Below, piece after piece: positions 16,081-24,492 of a stretch of DNA of 64,000 bases. The stretch is from Mucilaginibacter aquaedulcis. Its GTDB lineage: Bacteria > Bacteroidota > Bacteroidia > Sphingobacteriales > Sphingobacteriaceae. The notes below the pieces were generated by a model, which had not been told where the DNA came from, did not search any database, and worked only from the letters and a program-made list of their open reading frames with translations. Each line of letters starts with the position of its first letter. Position 1 is the stretch's first letter. The translations under genes were made by a program, and so were the position numbers. The stretch lies in contig NZ_JAUFPR010000002.1 of NCBI RefSeq assembly GCF_030409325.1, forward strand, positions 2,356,001 to 2,420,000, given 5' to 3'.

Positions 16081-16884
16081 TCAACCCTGATCGCGCTGAT
16101 ACATTCTAAGATGCGGAGGCTGATAGTATTCTTCTAAACTTTCTGGCGTGCGAGCATTATAACCTATAACCTGGCGCAGCTGCGGACTAAGCCCTTCACC
16201 AAAATCATAACCTAAAAAGCGAGGGTAATCCATTTGCTGTTTAAAAAACGGCCGTGTAAAGCCCAGGGTTAAAGCCCTTCTTAAGCCATCGGTTTTGTTT
16301 TCGCCGGCTGCATGCCAAAGGTTTGAGTTAAACATGATGATACTTCCCTTTGGTGCAACGGCCCGATCTGCATGTTCATAAAAATAAGTTTCATCGGGCC
16401 TTACGTCAACTTTATGTGAGCCGGATAATAAGTAGGTTGCACCATTATCCACAGTAAAATCATCCAGCGTAACAATCATCTGAATCAGTAGCTTGGTTTC
16501 TTTCATAAAGGTGCGTACATCACGGTGCATATTACTCAGGTAAGGGTGCTCCTGCCTTGCATGAACAACGGCATTAATGCCATTAAGTATATAATTGCCA
16601 TTTAAAAACCAGCTTATCTCCTCATTGCAATACATATTATCTAAAAAACTGAGCGCAAAGTTGTCGCGTTCAAGCAGATGGTGCAGCGTTCCATCCATAT
16701 TGGCACTAATACCATTTTTGATCTGGATGCTTCGTCTAAGTATATTAGCCTTAGCCAAATCGCTGTTTATTTCATCAATAAAACCGGGAGTCAAAGCGCC
16801 TTCATACACAATCCAGCCATATTCGTCCATAATGTTTTGAAAATCGCCCAACGTTCGGTTAGCGTAGATCAATCTATTTTCCAT
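16081..16884 (-). CDS. phytanoyl-CoA dioxygenase (PhyH)-like Fe(II)/2-oxoglutarate oxygenase
   Basis: The 267-residue protein carries the facial triad of the PhyH family: His120 and Asp122 in NMHRDVRTF and His191 in NLWHAAGEN. A 2-oxoglutarate-binding Arg follows in GLRRALTLGF. The middle part VTLDDFTVDNGATYLLSGSHK is the usual double-stranded beta-helix core. Members hydroxylate small molecules or glycan building blocks. Within an exopolysaccharide locus it most likely oxidises a sugar or an acyl group attached to it, but no substrate can be named. It lies 37 bases upstream of the aminotransferase-like gene and 51 bases downstream of a glycosyltransferase gene. Confidence 0.8.
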   Translation of the reverse strand: MENRLIYANRTLGDFQNIMDEYGWIVYEGALTPGFIDEINSDLAKANILRRSIQIKNGISANMDGTLHHLLERDNFALSFLDNMYCNEEISWFLNGNYILNGINAVVHARQEHPYLSNMHRDVRTFMKETKLLIQMIVTLDDFTVDNGATYLLSGSHKVDVRPDETYFYEHADRAVAPKGSIIMFNSNLWHAAGENKTDGLRRALTLGFTRPFFKQQMDYPRFLGYDFGEGLSPQLRQVIGYNARTPESLEEYYQPPHLRMYQRDQG

Positions 16885-16935
16885 CGCATATAATTTTATC
16901 GGTTAATAAATAAGGTTTGTTTTGAGGGGCAGCGT

Positions 16936-18078
16936 TTAGTTAAGCTGCATAATTTTCAGCATCTCGGTGTTAACAAGGTTTACATCAAATTTTTTGCGGG
17001 CAAAGGCAAGTCCATTAATACCATAACTATGTACAGCATCTTTGTTTTGCAGATAAAATTTCATTTTGGAAACAAGCTCGTCAACATTTTTTGCCGGGAT
17101 CAGGAACCCATTTGGGGCCATATCCGATTCGATGGTTTCCCGGCAACCTACAGAATCGCAAGTGATAATAGCCCTGCCCATGGCCATACTTTCAAGAAGG
17201 CAGCGAGGCACCCCCTCTCCGTAATAAGAGGGCAATACCACAACTGACGACTCATTTATATAAGACCTTACATCGTTAACTTCGCCCAGGTAGGTAATGG
17301 TGTGGCCCGCTTTGATCTTGTTATACAAGTCATTACTTATTGTATCTACATTGGGGCCGTAAGCTCCTATGAGCTTAAATTGTATATCCGGATATTGTAG
17401 TTTTACATTACTGGCAGCCTCATAATATTCATTAATTCCCTTGGCATTAATTAAACGGGCTATCATCAAAAAGCTGATGTTGTTGGCATCGGGACTGGTG
17501 TATTCATAATGTTCAAGGTCAACACCTGAGCCATTCACTATAGCTACTTTATGCTTATCGGTTAAAATTTTATGGTCAAGCAGGGTTTGATAATCATCCC
17601 TGTTCTGAAAAATGATCTTCAGCCGTCTGTTTTTCCCAAGACTGAATTTTAAAAGCCCCCGGGTTATGTAGCTCAATAAGCCTGTTTTGCCCTCTGAGGT
17701 AAAATTATATCCCAGCCCTGTAAGCATAGGGGTTATTTTCTTTATCCTGAATAATTTGGCAATTACCGTTCCGTATATAACCGGCTTAAAGGTGTACGGA
17801 AAAAAAACGTCGGGCCTGATTTTTTTAATGAGCTTATATAACTGACCAATAAACTTTAAATCGGCAAAAACGGAAACATTGCTGCCGTCGAGCTTATTTT
17901 CATAAACATCAACATTTAACTGGTTAAGCTTTTCGCGTATACTTTGATGATTTATTTGAGGTGTAAACACACTCACCTGGTGGTGTTGTACCAACTGCTC
18001 AATAAGTTTACCCCTGAAATCAATTAACGATTTAGGCGAATCGCAAACGATCAGTACTTTCTGTCCTGCTCTGTTCAT
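16936..18078 (-). CDS. glycosyltransferase family 4 (PglA-like)
   Basis: The 380-residue protein has the GT-B fold of family 4. The N-terminal domain starts KVLIVCDSPKSLIDFRGKLI, a DSP-S-L-x-x-F-R-G pattern seen in bacillosamine-directed alpha-1,3-GalNAc transferases. The C-terminal domain has FLMIARLINAKGINEYYEA and the donor-binding loop VLPSYYGEGVPRCLLESMAMG with the E-x7-E motif. It should add a sugar to an undecaprenyl-linked acceptor on the cytoplasmic face of the membrane. It precedes the PhyH gene in the locus. Confidence 0.85.
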   Translation of the reverse strand: MNRAGQKVLIVCDSPKSLIDFRGKLIEQLVQHHQVSVFTPQINHQSIREKLNQLNVDVYENKLDGSNVSVFADLKFIGQLYKLIKKIRPDVFFPYTFKPVIYGTVIAKLFRIKKITPMLTGLGYNFTSEGKTGLLSYITRGLLKFSLGKNRRLKIIFQNRDDYQTLLDHKILTDKHKVAIVNGSGVDLEHYEYTSPDANNISFLMIARLINAKGINEYYEAASNVKLQYPDIQFKLIGAYGPNVDTISNDLYNKIKAGHTITYLGEVNDVRSYINESSVVVLPSYYGEGVPRCLLESMAMGRAIITCDSVGCRETIESDMAPNGFLIPAKNVDELVSKMKFYLQNKDAVHSYGINGLAFARKKFDVNLVNTEMLKIMQLN

Positions 18079-18337
18079 ACCTGTATAATATTAATACCTG
18101 CTACTTGCGTATAGCGCAAATACCGCCACAAGGCATAATTACTTTTAAAACAAAATGAGATTAAGCGTTTATTGGTTACAAATGCATTCCACAGGCGTTG
18201 GATGCCAACGGTTTAAGAACCGTAATAGTGATAGATAACAGGTATGTTGGTTAGTTATTAACCATTTAATAACACCCCCCAACCGCTTCAGCGGCCAGAG
18301 AGGGTATTAAATTATATTTTTATACTAATTCTGAAAA

Positions 18338-19768
18338 TTAGTGGATAGCTCTTGGGCCTGTACCAGCTACAACTTTAGCAGGCACGTTTGCAGCTGCATC
18401 TAATGCAGAAGCATAGCTATATGGAGGTACCCATGTTGAAGTTGCTGTAGTAATATCATTGGCACCGCAATTTGAATAAATGTTGGTATTAACACCGCTG
18501 AAATAGCCCGGAGGATCACCATCTAAATTAGTAGTGATTGGTTTATGACAGCCCGAAAAATACTCATTATCAGTACGTACTGTACCACCTGCCCTTGCAC
18601 CTAATGAATAGCTGCTGTTATTTAAGTGGTAGTTGTTAAACATGTGTATGTTACCATAGTTCATGGTAGGCTCTCTTTCACTCACGTTATACCAGTAGTT
18701 ATGGTGCATGGTAACATGCAGGTGACCTTTATCATCAGTTGCATTACTTGCATCTATTCCGCCGCTTACCAGCACAGAAAGGTTGGTATCGTGGAACTTG
18801 CTCCATGAAACGGTAATAAAATCAGACCCACGGGTAATGGAGATGTCTTTACCCCAGTACTCCCAGCCATGTGTGCGGTCTGTAGAAAACTCGCAATGAT
18901 CAACCCACACATGGTTTGTTTGAAATTTGATCATCAGCGCGGCATCGGTTACATAGTTTTTGAATCTTACATCCTGTATAATGATGTTGCTTACAGTAAA
19001 CATATACAGCGATATACCTTCAATAGAAGCACCTGGTTTACCGATGATAGATTTGTTTGACTTTACGTATACCGGATCATCACCAGATCCTTTAATGGCA
19101 CCGCTAACATAAACTATCTTAGCTGTGTTATCGCCAAGGGCTGTTTTTAAGGCAGCTAATGTTGTTACGGTAACTGATGTTCCGCCGGCACCGCCGGTAG
19201 TTGTTCCGCTAACCATTGCGTAACCAATAAGGCCATCGGTAGTTGTTGGATTAGAAGGTGTAGTTGCCGGAGGCGTTACCGGAGTTGTTGAATTTGCAGA
19301 GCCATCAAGCGTGTAAGTATACTTGCGACCGTTGGTTGCCGGATTGGTATTATCAGAAGCTGAAAAAACTAATCCTGTACCCCAATGGCTAAACCGGCCT
19401 TTACCCAAATTTCGGATATCCTGATGAACAGAATGCGGCGGTTTTAGTTCAACACCATTTTCAAAAAGCCTTAACGTTGATGCTTTAGGCTGTTCGTTTG
19501 AATCGCCTGATTTACTTAAAGCGTAAGTAATTTTGTAGGCATAACCATCATCTGATTTTAAACTGTTTACATTTACTGTGTAGGTGGTTGCTGCTGCAGT
19601 GGTAGTGGCTGTAGCTGCCGAAGTTTCTAATTGTGTTGATAATGAGTCGGTGCCTGATGCGCGTAACGGTGCTTCTCCATTTTTTGTGCAACTACCAAAA
19701 AAGATAATTACGCTTAACATCATACTGACGGCAGCCACTTTTCTAAAAGGTTTTGTTTTTCTTTCCAT
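18338..19768 (-). CDS. pectate lyase family 1 lipoprotein with extra N-terminal domain
   Basis: The ATG at 19768 gives MERKTKPFRKVAAVSMMLSV and a lipobox ending FFGSC. Residues about 63-157 form a small beta-rich domain with the block FENGVELKPPHSVHQDIRNL, then GKGRFSHWGTGL and NGRKYTYTLDGS. After a Thr/Pro linker, residues about 179-476 form the PL1 beta-helix. They include VWVDHCEF (287-294), the TVSWSKF strand, and the ESxxR-type region SEREPTMNYG, whose first Arg (about 365) is the catalytic base. The Arg usually found after it is Asn here. The enzyme would cleave alpha-1,4-galacturonan by beta-elimination at the cell surface. It sits inside the exopolysaccharide locus next to a uronate epimerase gene, so its natural substrate may be the cell's own polymer. 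Confidence 0.88.
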   Translation of the reverse strand: MERKTKPFRKVAAVSMMLSVIIFFGSCTKNGEAPLRASGTDSLSTQLETSAATATTTAAATTYTVNVNSLKSDDGYAYKITYALSKSGDSNEQPKASTLRLFENGVELKPPHSVHQDIRNLGKGRFSHWGTGLVFSASDNTNPATNGRKYTYTLDGSANSTTPVTPPATTPSNPTTTDGLIGYAMVSGTTTGGAGGTSVTVTTLAALKTALGDNTAKIVYVSGAIKGSGDDPVYVKSNKSIIGKPGASIEGISLYMFTVSNIIIQDVRFKNYVTDAALMIKFQTNHVWVDHCEFSTDRTHGWEYWGKDISITRGSDFITVSWSKFHDTNLSVLVSGGIDASNATDDKGHLHVTMHHNYWYNVSEREPTMNYGNIHMFNNYHLNNSSYSLGARAGGTVRTDNEYFSGCHKPITTNLDGDPPGYFSGVNTNIYSNCGANDITTATSTWVPPYSYASALDAAANVPAKVVAGTGPRAIH

Positions 19769-19961
19769 GTATGTTTTTTTAGTAAGGCCATCAAACGGCA
19801 CTCCGTTTGAAAAATTGCCAGCAAAACTTACATGGAAAGAATAGTCTTAAAGTTAAAAAGGTTCAAAAACCGCGTTTATACAACTTTTTACTCTTAAAAT
19901 GTGTAAACTTAGTTGTAAACCACTTGTATAAAGTTACACACTTCATGACATTAATATGACA

Positions 19962-21059
19962 TTAAACCACTACAACTTCGGATGAAACAGGCTCAAAATA
20001 CCTCTTACCAACCTTATAAAACGATTTATACCATGCGGTAAACTTCTCTACACCGTCATGAACCGAGGTATGGGGCTTATAATTCAACACCGTATCCAGG
20101 TTTGACACATCGGCACAGGTTTCGGCCACATCGCCTTCCTGCATCGGCAAGAATATCTTTTTAGCAGTAATGTGCATCTGTGCTTCAATTTCGGTAACAA
20201 AATCGAGCAAATTAACAGGAGCTCCCCTGCCTATGTTGAAAATCCGGAAAGGTGCCTTTGATGTTGCCGGGTCAGGATTTTGCGCATCCCAATTCAGATT
20301 TTGTTCGGCAGGTTTATCAATCACATGTGTAATACCATCAACAATATCATCAACGTAGGTAAAATCACGCATCATGTTACCACTATTAAATACCTCGATA
20401 GGTTTGCCTTCAAGCATGGCCTTTGTAAAAATAAAGAGCGCCATATCCGGGCGTCCCCATGGGCCATAAACTGTAAAAAAGCGTAAACCGGTAGTGCGTA
20501 AATTAAATAAGTGACTGTAGGTATGTGCCATCATTTCATTTGCCTTTTTCGATGCCGCATATAAAGAAACCGGGTGATCGGCGATGTCATGCTCGTTGAA
20601 GGGCATTTTTTTGTTTAGCCCATAAACACTTGACGAACTGGCATAAGCCAGGTGTTTTATTTTAAAATGCCTGCAGCATTCCAAAATATTCAGAAAGCCT
20701 TTAATATTTGAATCTATATAAACCTCCGGGTTGGTTAAACTGTATCTTACACCGGCCTGTGCAGCAAGGTTGCATACCGCATCAAACTGATAGGTTTGAA
20801 AGCATTGTTCCAACTGGTCTTTATCCAACAGATCAAGTTTGATAAAGGTGTAATTAGGATAACATTTGCTGCGTACCGGTTTGCCATACTCAATTTTTGA
20901 CGCGGTTATGCCGGTTTGGGTTAACCGAGCATACTTTAATTTAACATCATAATAATCATTGATGTTGTCTATACCAACTACGGTGTCACCTCTTTCAAGC
21001 AAACGTTTTGCCAAATGATAGCCAATAAAACCAGCTGTACCAGTAATTAAAATTTTCAT
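19962..21059 (-). CDS. UDP-glucuronate 4-epimerase-like NAD-dependent epimerase
   Basis: The 365-residue protein matches the CapI/LpsL group. The NAD motif is ILITGTAGFIGYHLAKRLLER, followed by the group signature GIDNINDYYDVKLKYARL. The catalytic Ser/Tyr/Lys are in YASSSSVYG and SLYAASKKANE. The family converts UDP-glucuronate to UDP-galacturonate. With the nucleotide-sugar dehydrogenase at 36028 it could supply a galacturonate-type building block, which would fit the pectate lyase directly downstream. The precise sugar (GalA or GalNAcA) is not certain. A hairpin just before its start may separate it from the upstream small lipoprotein gene. Confidence 0.87.
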   Translation of the reverse strand: MKILITGTAGFIGYHLAKRLLERGDTVVGIDNINDYYDVKLKYARLTQTGITASKIEYGKPVRSKCYPNYTFIKLDLLDKDQLEQCFQTYQFDAVCNLAAQAGVRYSLTNPEVYIDSNIKGFLNILECCRHFKIKHLAYASSSSVYGLNKKMPFNEHDIADHPVSLYAASKKANEMMAHTYSHLFNLRTTGLRFFTVYGPWGRPDMALFIFTKAMLEGKPIEVFNSGNMMRDFTYVDDIVDGITHVIDKPAEQNLNWDAQNPDPATSKAPFRIFNIGRGAPVNLLDFVTEIEAQMHITAKKIFLPMQEGDVAETCADVSNLDTVLNYKPHTSVHDGVEKFTAWYKSFYKVGKRYFEPVSSEVVVV

Positions 21060-21091
21060 AAGATTTACAGTTTAAGAAATGAAAAAATGGG

Positions 21092-21107
21092 GGCCTTACG
21101 AGCAAGG
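21092..21107 (-). terminator. hairpin upstream of the epimerase gene
   Basis: GCCTT and AAGGC pair around a 6-base loop. On the minus strand the hairpin is followed by CCCCC and a T-rich stretch. A second hairpin, GCCTG/CAGGC, lies at 21146-21159. They fall between the stop of the small lipoprotein and the epimerase start. They may partly terminate transcription or reset translation. Confidence 0.4.
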
Positions 21108-21253
21108 CAAACAGGTATGTTTTTTAATATTAAAAGCTTTTGAACGCCTGATAACAGGCCAGGAAAATATTGGAGGGCAAAGTCTGAGAGTTGACTTTAA
21201 CCCGCCAATAAACAGGTTGTTGCCATATCCGGCTGATGTTGCTTTATACCTTA

Positions 21254-21706
21254 TTAATTTGCAGGGTATCCTGAACCATTTAATGTGTAGGTATACTCCC
21301 TTCCGTTTGCAACCGGATCGGTATTATCTGAGGTAGAAAAATAAAGGGTTGTACCCCAATGGCTGAAGCGGCCTTTACCAAAATCGCGAATATCCTGGTG
21401 GTTAGTGTGTGCCTCATGTAACTCAATGCCGTTTTCAAACAATCTCATAGCCGATTTCTCGGGTTCGTCATTTGAATCGCCACCTTCAATTACATAGCCA
21501 ATTTTATAAGAAAACCCGCCATCTAATCTTAAGCCATCAAAATTTATGATGTACAGGCCAGGCTTTTTTTCCTTTACCGTTGCAATAACTGTAGGTGGTG
21601 TTACTTTAGTTGCTTCTTCTTTTTTGCAGCCGTTAAAAAAGAATGGTGCTGTAAGTAAAAAACCGGATAGTGCTACTTTTTGAAAGATTTTTAATTTGCC
21701 TTTCAT
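21254..21706 (-). CDS. stand-alone copy of the pectate-lyase N-terminal domain, lipoprotein
   Basis: The 150-residue product has a lipoprotein signal ending FFFNGCKKEE (Cys27). The rest is one domain that closely matches residues 63-157 of the pectate lyase at 18338. It shares SGDSNE/GGDSNDEP, then LFENG-ELxxxHxxHQDIR, then GKGRFSHWGT, and NGR-YTYTLxGS. It ends just after the domain, without linker or beta-helix, so it was either split off from, or gave rise to, the lyase domain. A function in polysaccharide binding is likely but unproved. It lies between the epimerase and a glycosyltransferase gene in the same orientation. Confidence 0.75.
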   Translation of the reverse strand: MKGKLKIFQKVALSGFLLTAPFFFNGCKKEEATKVTPPTVIATVKEKKPGLYIINFDGLRLDGGFSYKIGYVIEGGDSNDEPEKSAMRLFENGIELHEAHTNHQDIRDFGKGRFSHWGTTLYFSTSDNTDPVANGREYTYTLNGSGYPAN

Positions 21707-21755
21707 TTGAATTTAATTTAGGTTTCATAATTACCTCCGGCTTAAGGGTTGTTTA

Positions 21756-22820
21756 TTAGATAGGTATATTTTCAAAGTTTTGTATTAGCGAGCTTATAAA
21801 TACTTTAGGCGTTCTGTTATGCAGGTACTCCTGAACTATTTCACTTTTATTGACAGAGCCGTTATCCAAGGCCCTTTTTATGGCAAATTCAAGTTCATTA
21901 ACACTATTGGTATCTATTTTCAAAATGCCTGGTATGTCCTCAATTCCTCCGGCGCACAATGTTGATATAACTGTTGGGTTAGCGGTCATCATTTCAAGCA
22001 AAACATTGGGGAAGCCTTCTTTAATTGATGACACTACGCATAATCTTGCCTTTTTAAAATAAGGTATCGGGTTATCTATACGGCCTTTCAATATCACCTG
22101 CTGTGATAAATTAAGGCTTTTGATCAGGTTGGTTAGGGCCATTCTTTCCGGTCCTTCACCAAGTATCAGCAGCTTAAGTCCGGGATATTGTCTGTAGATT
22201 CCTTCAAACGCATGTATTAACAGCGAGAAGCCTTTTTCAGGGATCAGCCTGCCGGCAGCACAGATAAAACCGGCATCGGTATCAACATCCTTAAGCGAAG
22301 ATTCGGCCTTTAGTAAAATCTGCTCTAAATCAACAGGGTTGGCTTGTACCACTATTTTTTGCCCCGGCACAAAAGTTACATGCTGCATAAATTGGTTGCG
22401 CATCAGTTCTGTTTGGCATACAACAAGGTTTACACCCGGGTAACCTAAGCGGTAAGCCAATTTATAACTCCATTTTTTTAAACCGGTGAACCTGGTGAAA
22501 ACAGAGGTACATTCGCGTACAATAAGTTCTGACCTCAAATATCCTATCCGTTTTAAAAAACCCATACATGCATTTAAATACGGATGGGTGCTCATAATGA
22601 CAAACCCTCTGCGATAGGGTTTAAGCAAACGGGGAAGTCCAAAAAATCCCCTGAGCATGCTTTTATCCGTAACATATTCTGATACCTGCCCTTCAGGGAT
22701 ATGCAAGCCCCCTGTTTTTGCCTTTTTTAAAAACAATAAAGGAGCCCTGGCAGCTGTGGCAGCCATCAACAGTACATTTTCGGCACCGTTTGCCTCATCA
22801 GACATGGAAATAAAAACCAT
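21756..22820 (-). CDS. glycosyltransferase family 4
   Basis: The frame is open to an ATG at 22841, inside the preceding gene. The ATG at 22820 is preferred because a GGAG lies 10-13 bases before it and it starts just after the upstream stop. The GT-B C-terminal domain is clear: FICAAGRLIPEKGFSLLIHA, then GEGPERMALTNLI, then CVVSSIKEGFPNVLLEMMTAN with the E-x7-E pattern. The N-terminal domain begins MVFISMSDEANGAENVLLMAA. It should act on the cytoplasmic face, adding one sugar to the lipid-linked repeat unit. Confidence 0.85.
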   Translation of the reverse strand: MVFISMSDEANGAENVLLMAATAARAPLLFLKKAKTGGLHIPEGQVSEYVTDKSMLRGFFGLPRLLKPYRRGFVIMSTHPYLNACMGFLKRIGYLRSELIVRECTSVFTRFTGLKKWSYKLAYRLGYPGVNLVVCQTELMRNQFMQHVTFVPGQKIVVQANPVDLEQILLKAESSLKDVDTDAGFICAAGRLIPEKGFSLLIHAFEGIYRQYPGLKLLILGEGPERMALTNLIKSLNLSQQVILKGRIDNPIPYFKKARLCVVSSIKEGFPNVLLEMMTANPTVISTLCAGGIEDIPGILKIDTNSVNELEFAIKRALDNGSVNKSEIVQEYLHNRTPKVFISSLIQNFENIPI

Positions 22821-22827
22821 GTTTTTT

Positions 22828-23742
22828 TTAACTCCACACATTGCTGTTCCTGATTTTCCTGACCACTTTTTTTACGGGATTCAGCGTGTTGTAAGCGCTG
22901 CGTTTCCCATCAACAATAAGCAAACCGTCGGCAAAGCTTATGGTATGTAAGCCTTTATTATAAGGTGCCTGCGGCAATAACTCAAACGCGGTATGATATT
23001 CAAATTCAGTTCCGGATAGTTTCATGATCTCGTTGATCATGATAGAGCCGCCATAACGCTTTGCAGGGTTTTGTGTTGGCATATAAAGCTTTTGATCAAC
23101 CACAAACAGTTCGCCTGCCGATCTGCTGGCATGATTATCCACCTTGATCGGGTTTTGTTCATGAGCTTTAAAATCACTTAAAAGATCATCTGAATGATAG
23201 ATGTATAACTCACCATGCTTCCCTGAAACGCTGGTGAATAACCAATACTTACCCTGAAAATATATGATGGAGCTATCTACATAGTTATTCCCTTTTAAAA
23301 GCGTTTTTATCTTTTTAAAATTCCGGGGATTATCCTCATCTACCTCATACAGTGCAACCTGTTTAGATTCTGACGTTTCGGGTATACAGTATAATTTTTC
23401 GTTTATCCTGAACAGATATGGGTATGACAGATGTACAGACCCCTTTATGATACCTTTTACCCGTTTTTTCTTTTTCAGACTCAACTCGTCAATAAACATT
23501 ATTTCGCCTTTGCCTTTCCAAAAGTTTAACTGTTCGTAAAAAATATGAAGGCGACCTTTTATGTTAACAATAAAGGGATCAGCAGCGTAATCGTCGGCTC
23601 CTTCTTTGAGCCAATTGATTTCGCCTTTGAGTTTTTTAGTAGCAATGAGGTCCTCAGGTGTTTGTTGTAAATAACCGATATTCCATTTATCAGATACAAA
23701 CAACTTATTAAAGCATATGAGCAGCAGGCTTATTACAGTCAT
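22828..23742 (-). CDS. beta-propeller protein, GINT1 N-terminal domain-like
   Basis: The 304-residue protein has a hydrophobic N-terminus (VISLLLICFNKLF) and then a five-bladed propeller-like region. The blades are marked by ADPFIVNIKGRLHIFYEQL, LSYPYLFRINEKLYCIPE, VDSSIIYFQGKYWLFTS and SAGELFVVDQKLYMPTQN. This layout is that of the domain found at the N-terminus of plant glucosamine inositolphosphorylceramide transferase and in many bacterial capsule loci. It resembles GH43-type propellers but I see no catalytic triad that can be assigned. The start overlaps the upstream acyltransferase-like gene by an ATGA, so the two are coupled. Role: carbohydrate binding or transfer, unknown. Confidence 0.65.
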   Translation of the reverse strand: MTVISLLLICFNKLFVSDKWNIGYLQQTPEDLIATKKLKGEINWLKEGADDYAADPFIVNIKGRLHIFYEQLNFWKGKGEIMFIDELSLKKKKRVKGIIKGSVHLSYPYLFRINEKLYCIPETSESKQVALYEVDEDNPRNFKKIKTLLKGNNYVDSSIIYFQGKYWLFTSVSGKHGELYIYHSDDLLSDFKAHEQNPIKVDNHASRSAGELFVVDQKLYMPTQNPAKRYGGSIMINEIMKLSGTEFEYHTAFELLPQAPYNKGLHTISFADGLLIVDGKRSAYNTLNPVKKVVRKIRNSNVWS

Positions 23743-24470
23743 GATTTAAACATTTTGTTAAAAAAAGATAAAACCAGGGCAGGGAAAGGCAAATAATCAC
23801 TCTCATGTACAAGTGTTCCTCCAAAACTATCTTTGAAGTAATTGATCCTGATAAGTGCCTCATCATTTGTGTTTACTGCATACCCACCTAAATCATACAC
23901 ATCAAATCCCTGCTGTTTAAATAAACACATGTCCTTAAAATGCAATAACCTGTTGGCCCTGCCTACTATTGCCCTTAGCTGTGTATCCTGCTCATTTCTG
24001 AATAGCGATGCTGAATACAACAACCTTACCCTTTTCATGCTGTTATCAACTAAGTAAGCATGCATCACAATATCCTGCGCATCATAAACAGCTTTGGTTA
24101 CCACCAAGCGCGATTTGTACTTATTGATATTGACACCAATACGGGGTAATTGTTTGGTTTGGGCAAATAGGTTGTAAAAGTTTACAAAATGTTTTAAATC
24201 GGTTTCGATGGTGGTTGTAACCCCATCCTTAATGGCCCTCCTGATTTCGTATGCTGTTTTTTGGTCAAACCCCGTTTCAATAATCTCTAACGGGGTGGTT
24301 AAATCAATAATTTTTGTAAAAAAATCTTCACGATGGTAACCGGCAACAGGAGTTACATGCGTGCTTTGTTTGTAATAACTGTAAAGGCATTGCCATTTCT
24401 GGGGTTTATCGGCAAACCAAATTACGTTAACGGGCATCAGCCGGAATGCCTTGGTTTTAATCTGGATCAT
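23739..24470 (-). CDS. probable GNAT/FemAB-like acyltransferase
   Basis: The 243-residue protein has weak but recognisable GNAT-type features: DQKTAYEIRRAIKDGVTTT, then a beta-strand series, and near the end MCLFKQQGFDVYDLGGYAV followed by NYFKDSFGGTLV. The last two parts match the D-x-G-G and K-x-x-F-G-G motifs of FemAB-like sugar or peptide acyltransferases. It is translationally coupled to the propeller gene by an ATGA overlap. Its neighbour upstream is an asparagine synthase-like gene. A role in acylating an amino sugar is plausible; the call rests on short motifs only. Confidence 0.5.
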   Translation of the reverse strand: MIQIKTKAFRLMPVNVIWFADKPQKWQCLYSYYKQSTHVTPVAGYHREDFFTKIIDLTTPLEIIETGFDQKTAYEIRRAIKDGVTTTIETDLKHFVNFYNLFAQTKQLPRIGVNINKYKSRLVVTKAVYDAQDIVMHAYLVDNSMKRVRLLYSASLFRNEQDTQLRAIVGRANRLLHFKDMCLFKQQGFDVYDLGGYAVNTNDEALIRINYFKDSFGGTLVHESDYLPFPALVLSFFNKMFKS

Positions 24471-24492
24471 AGATAGCAGGTATTTGTTTTCT

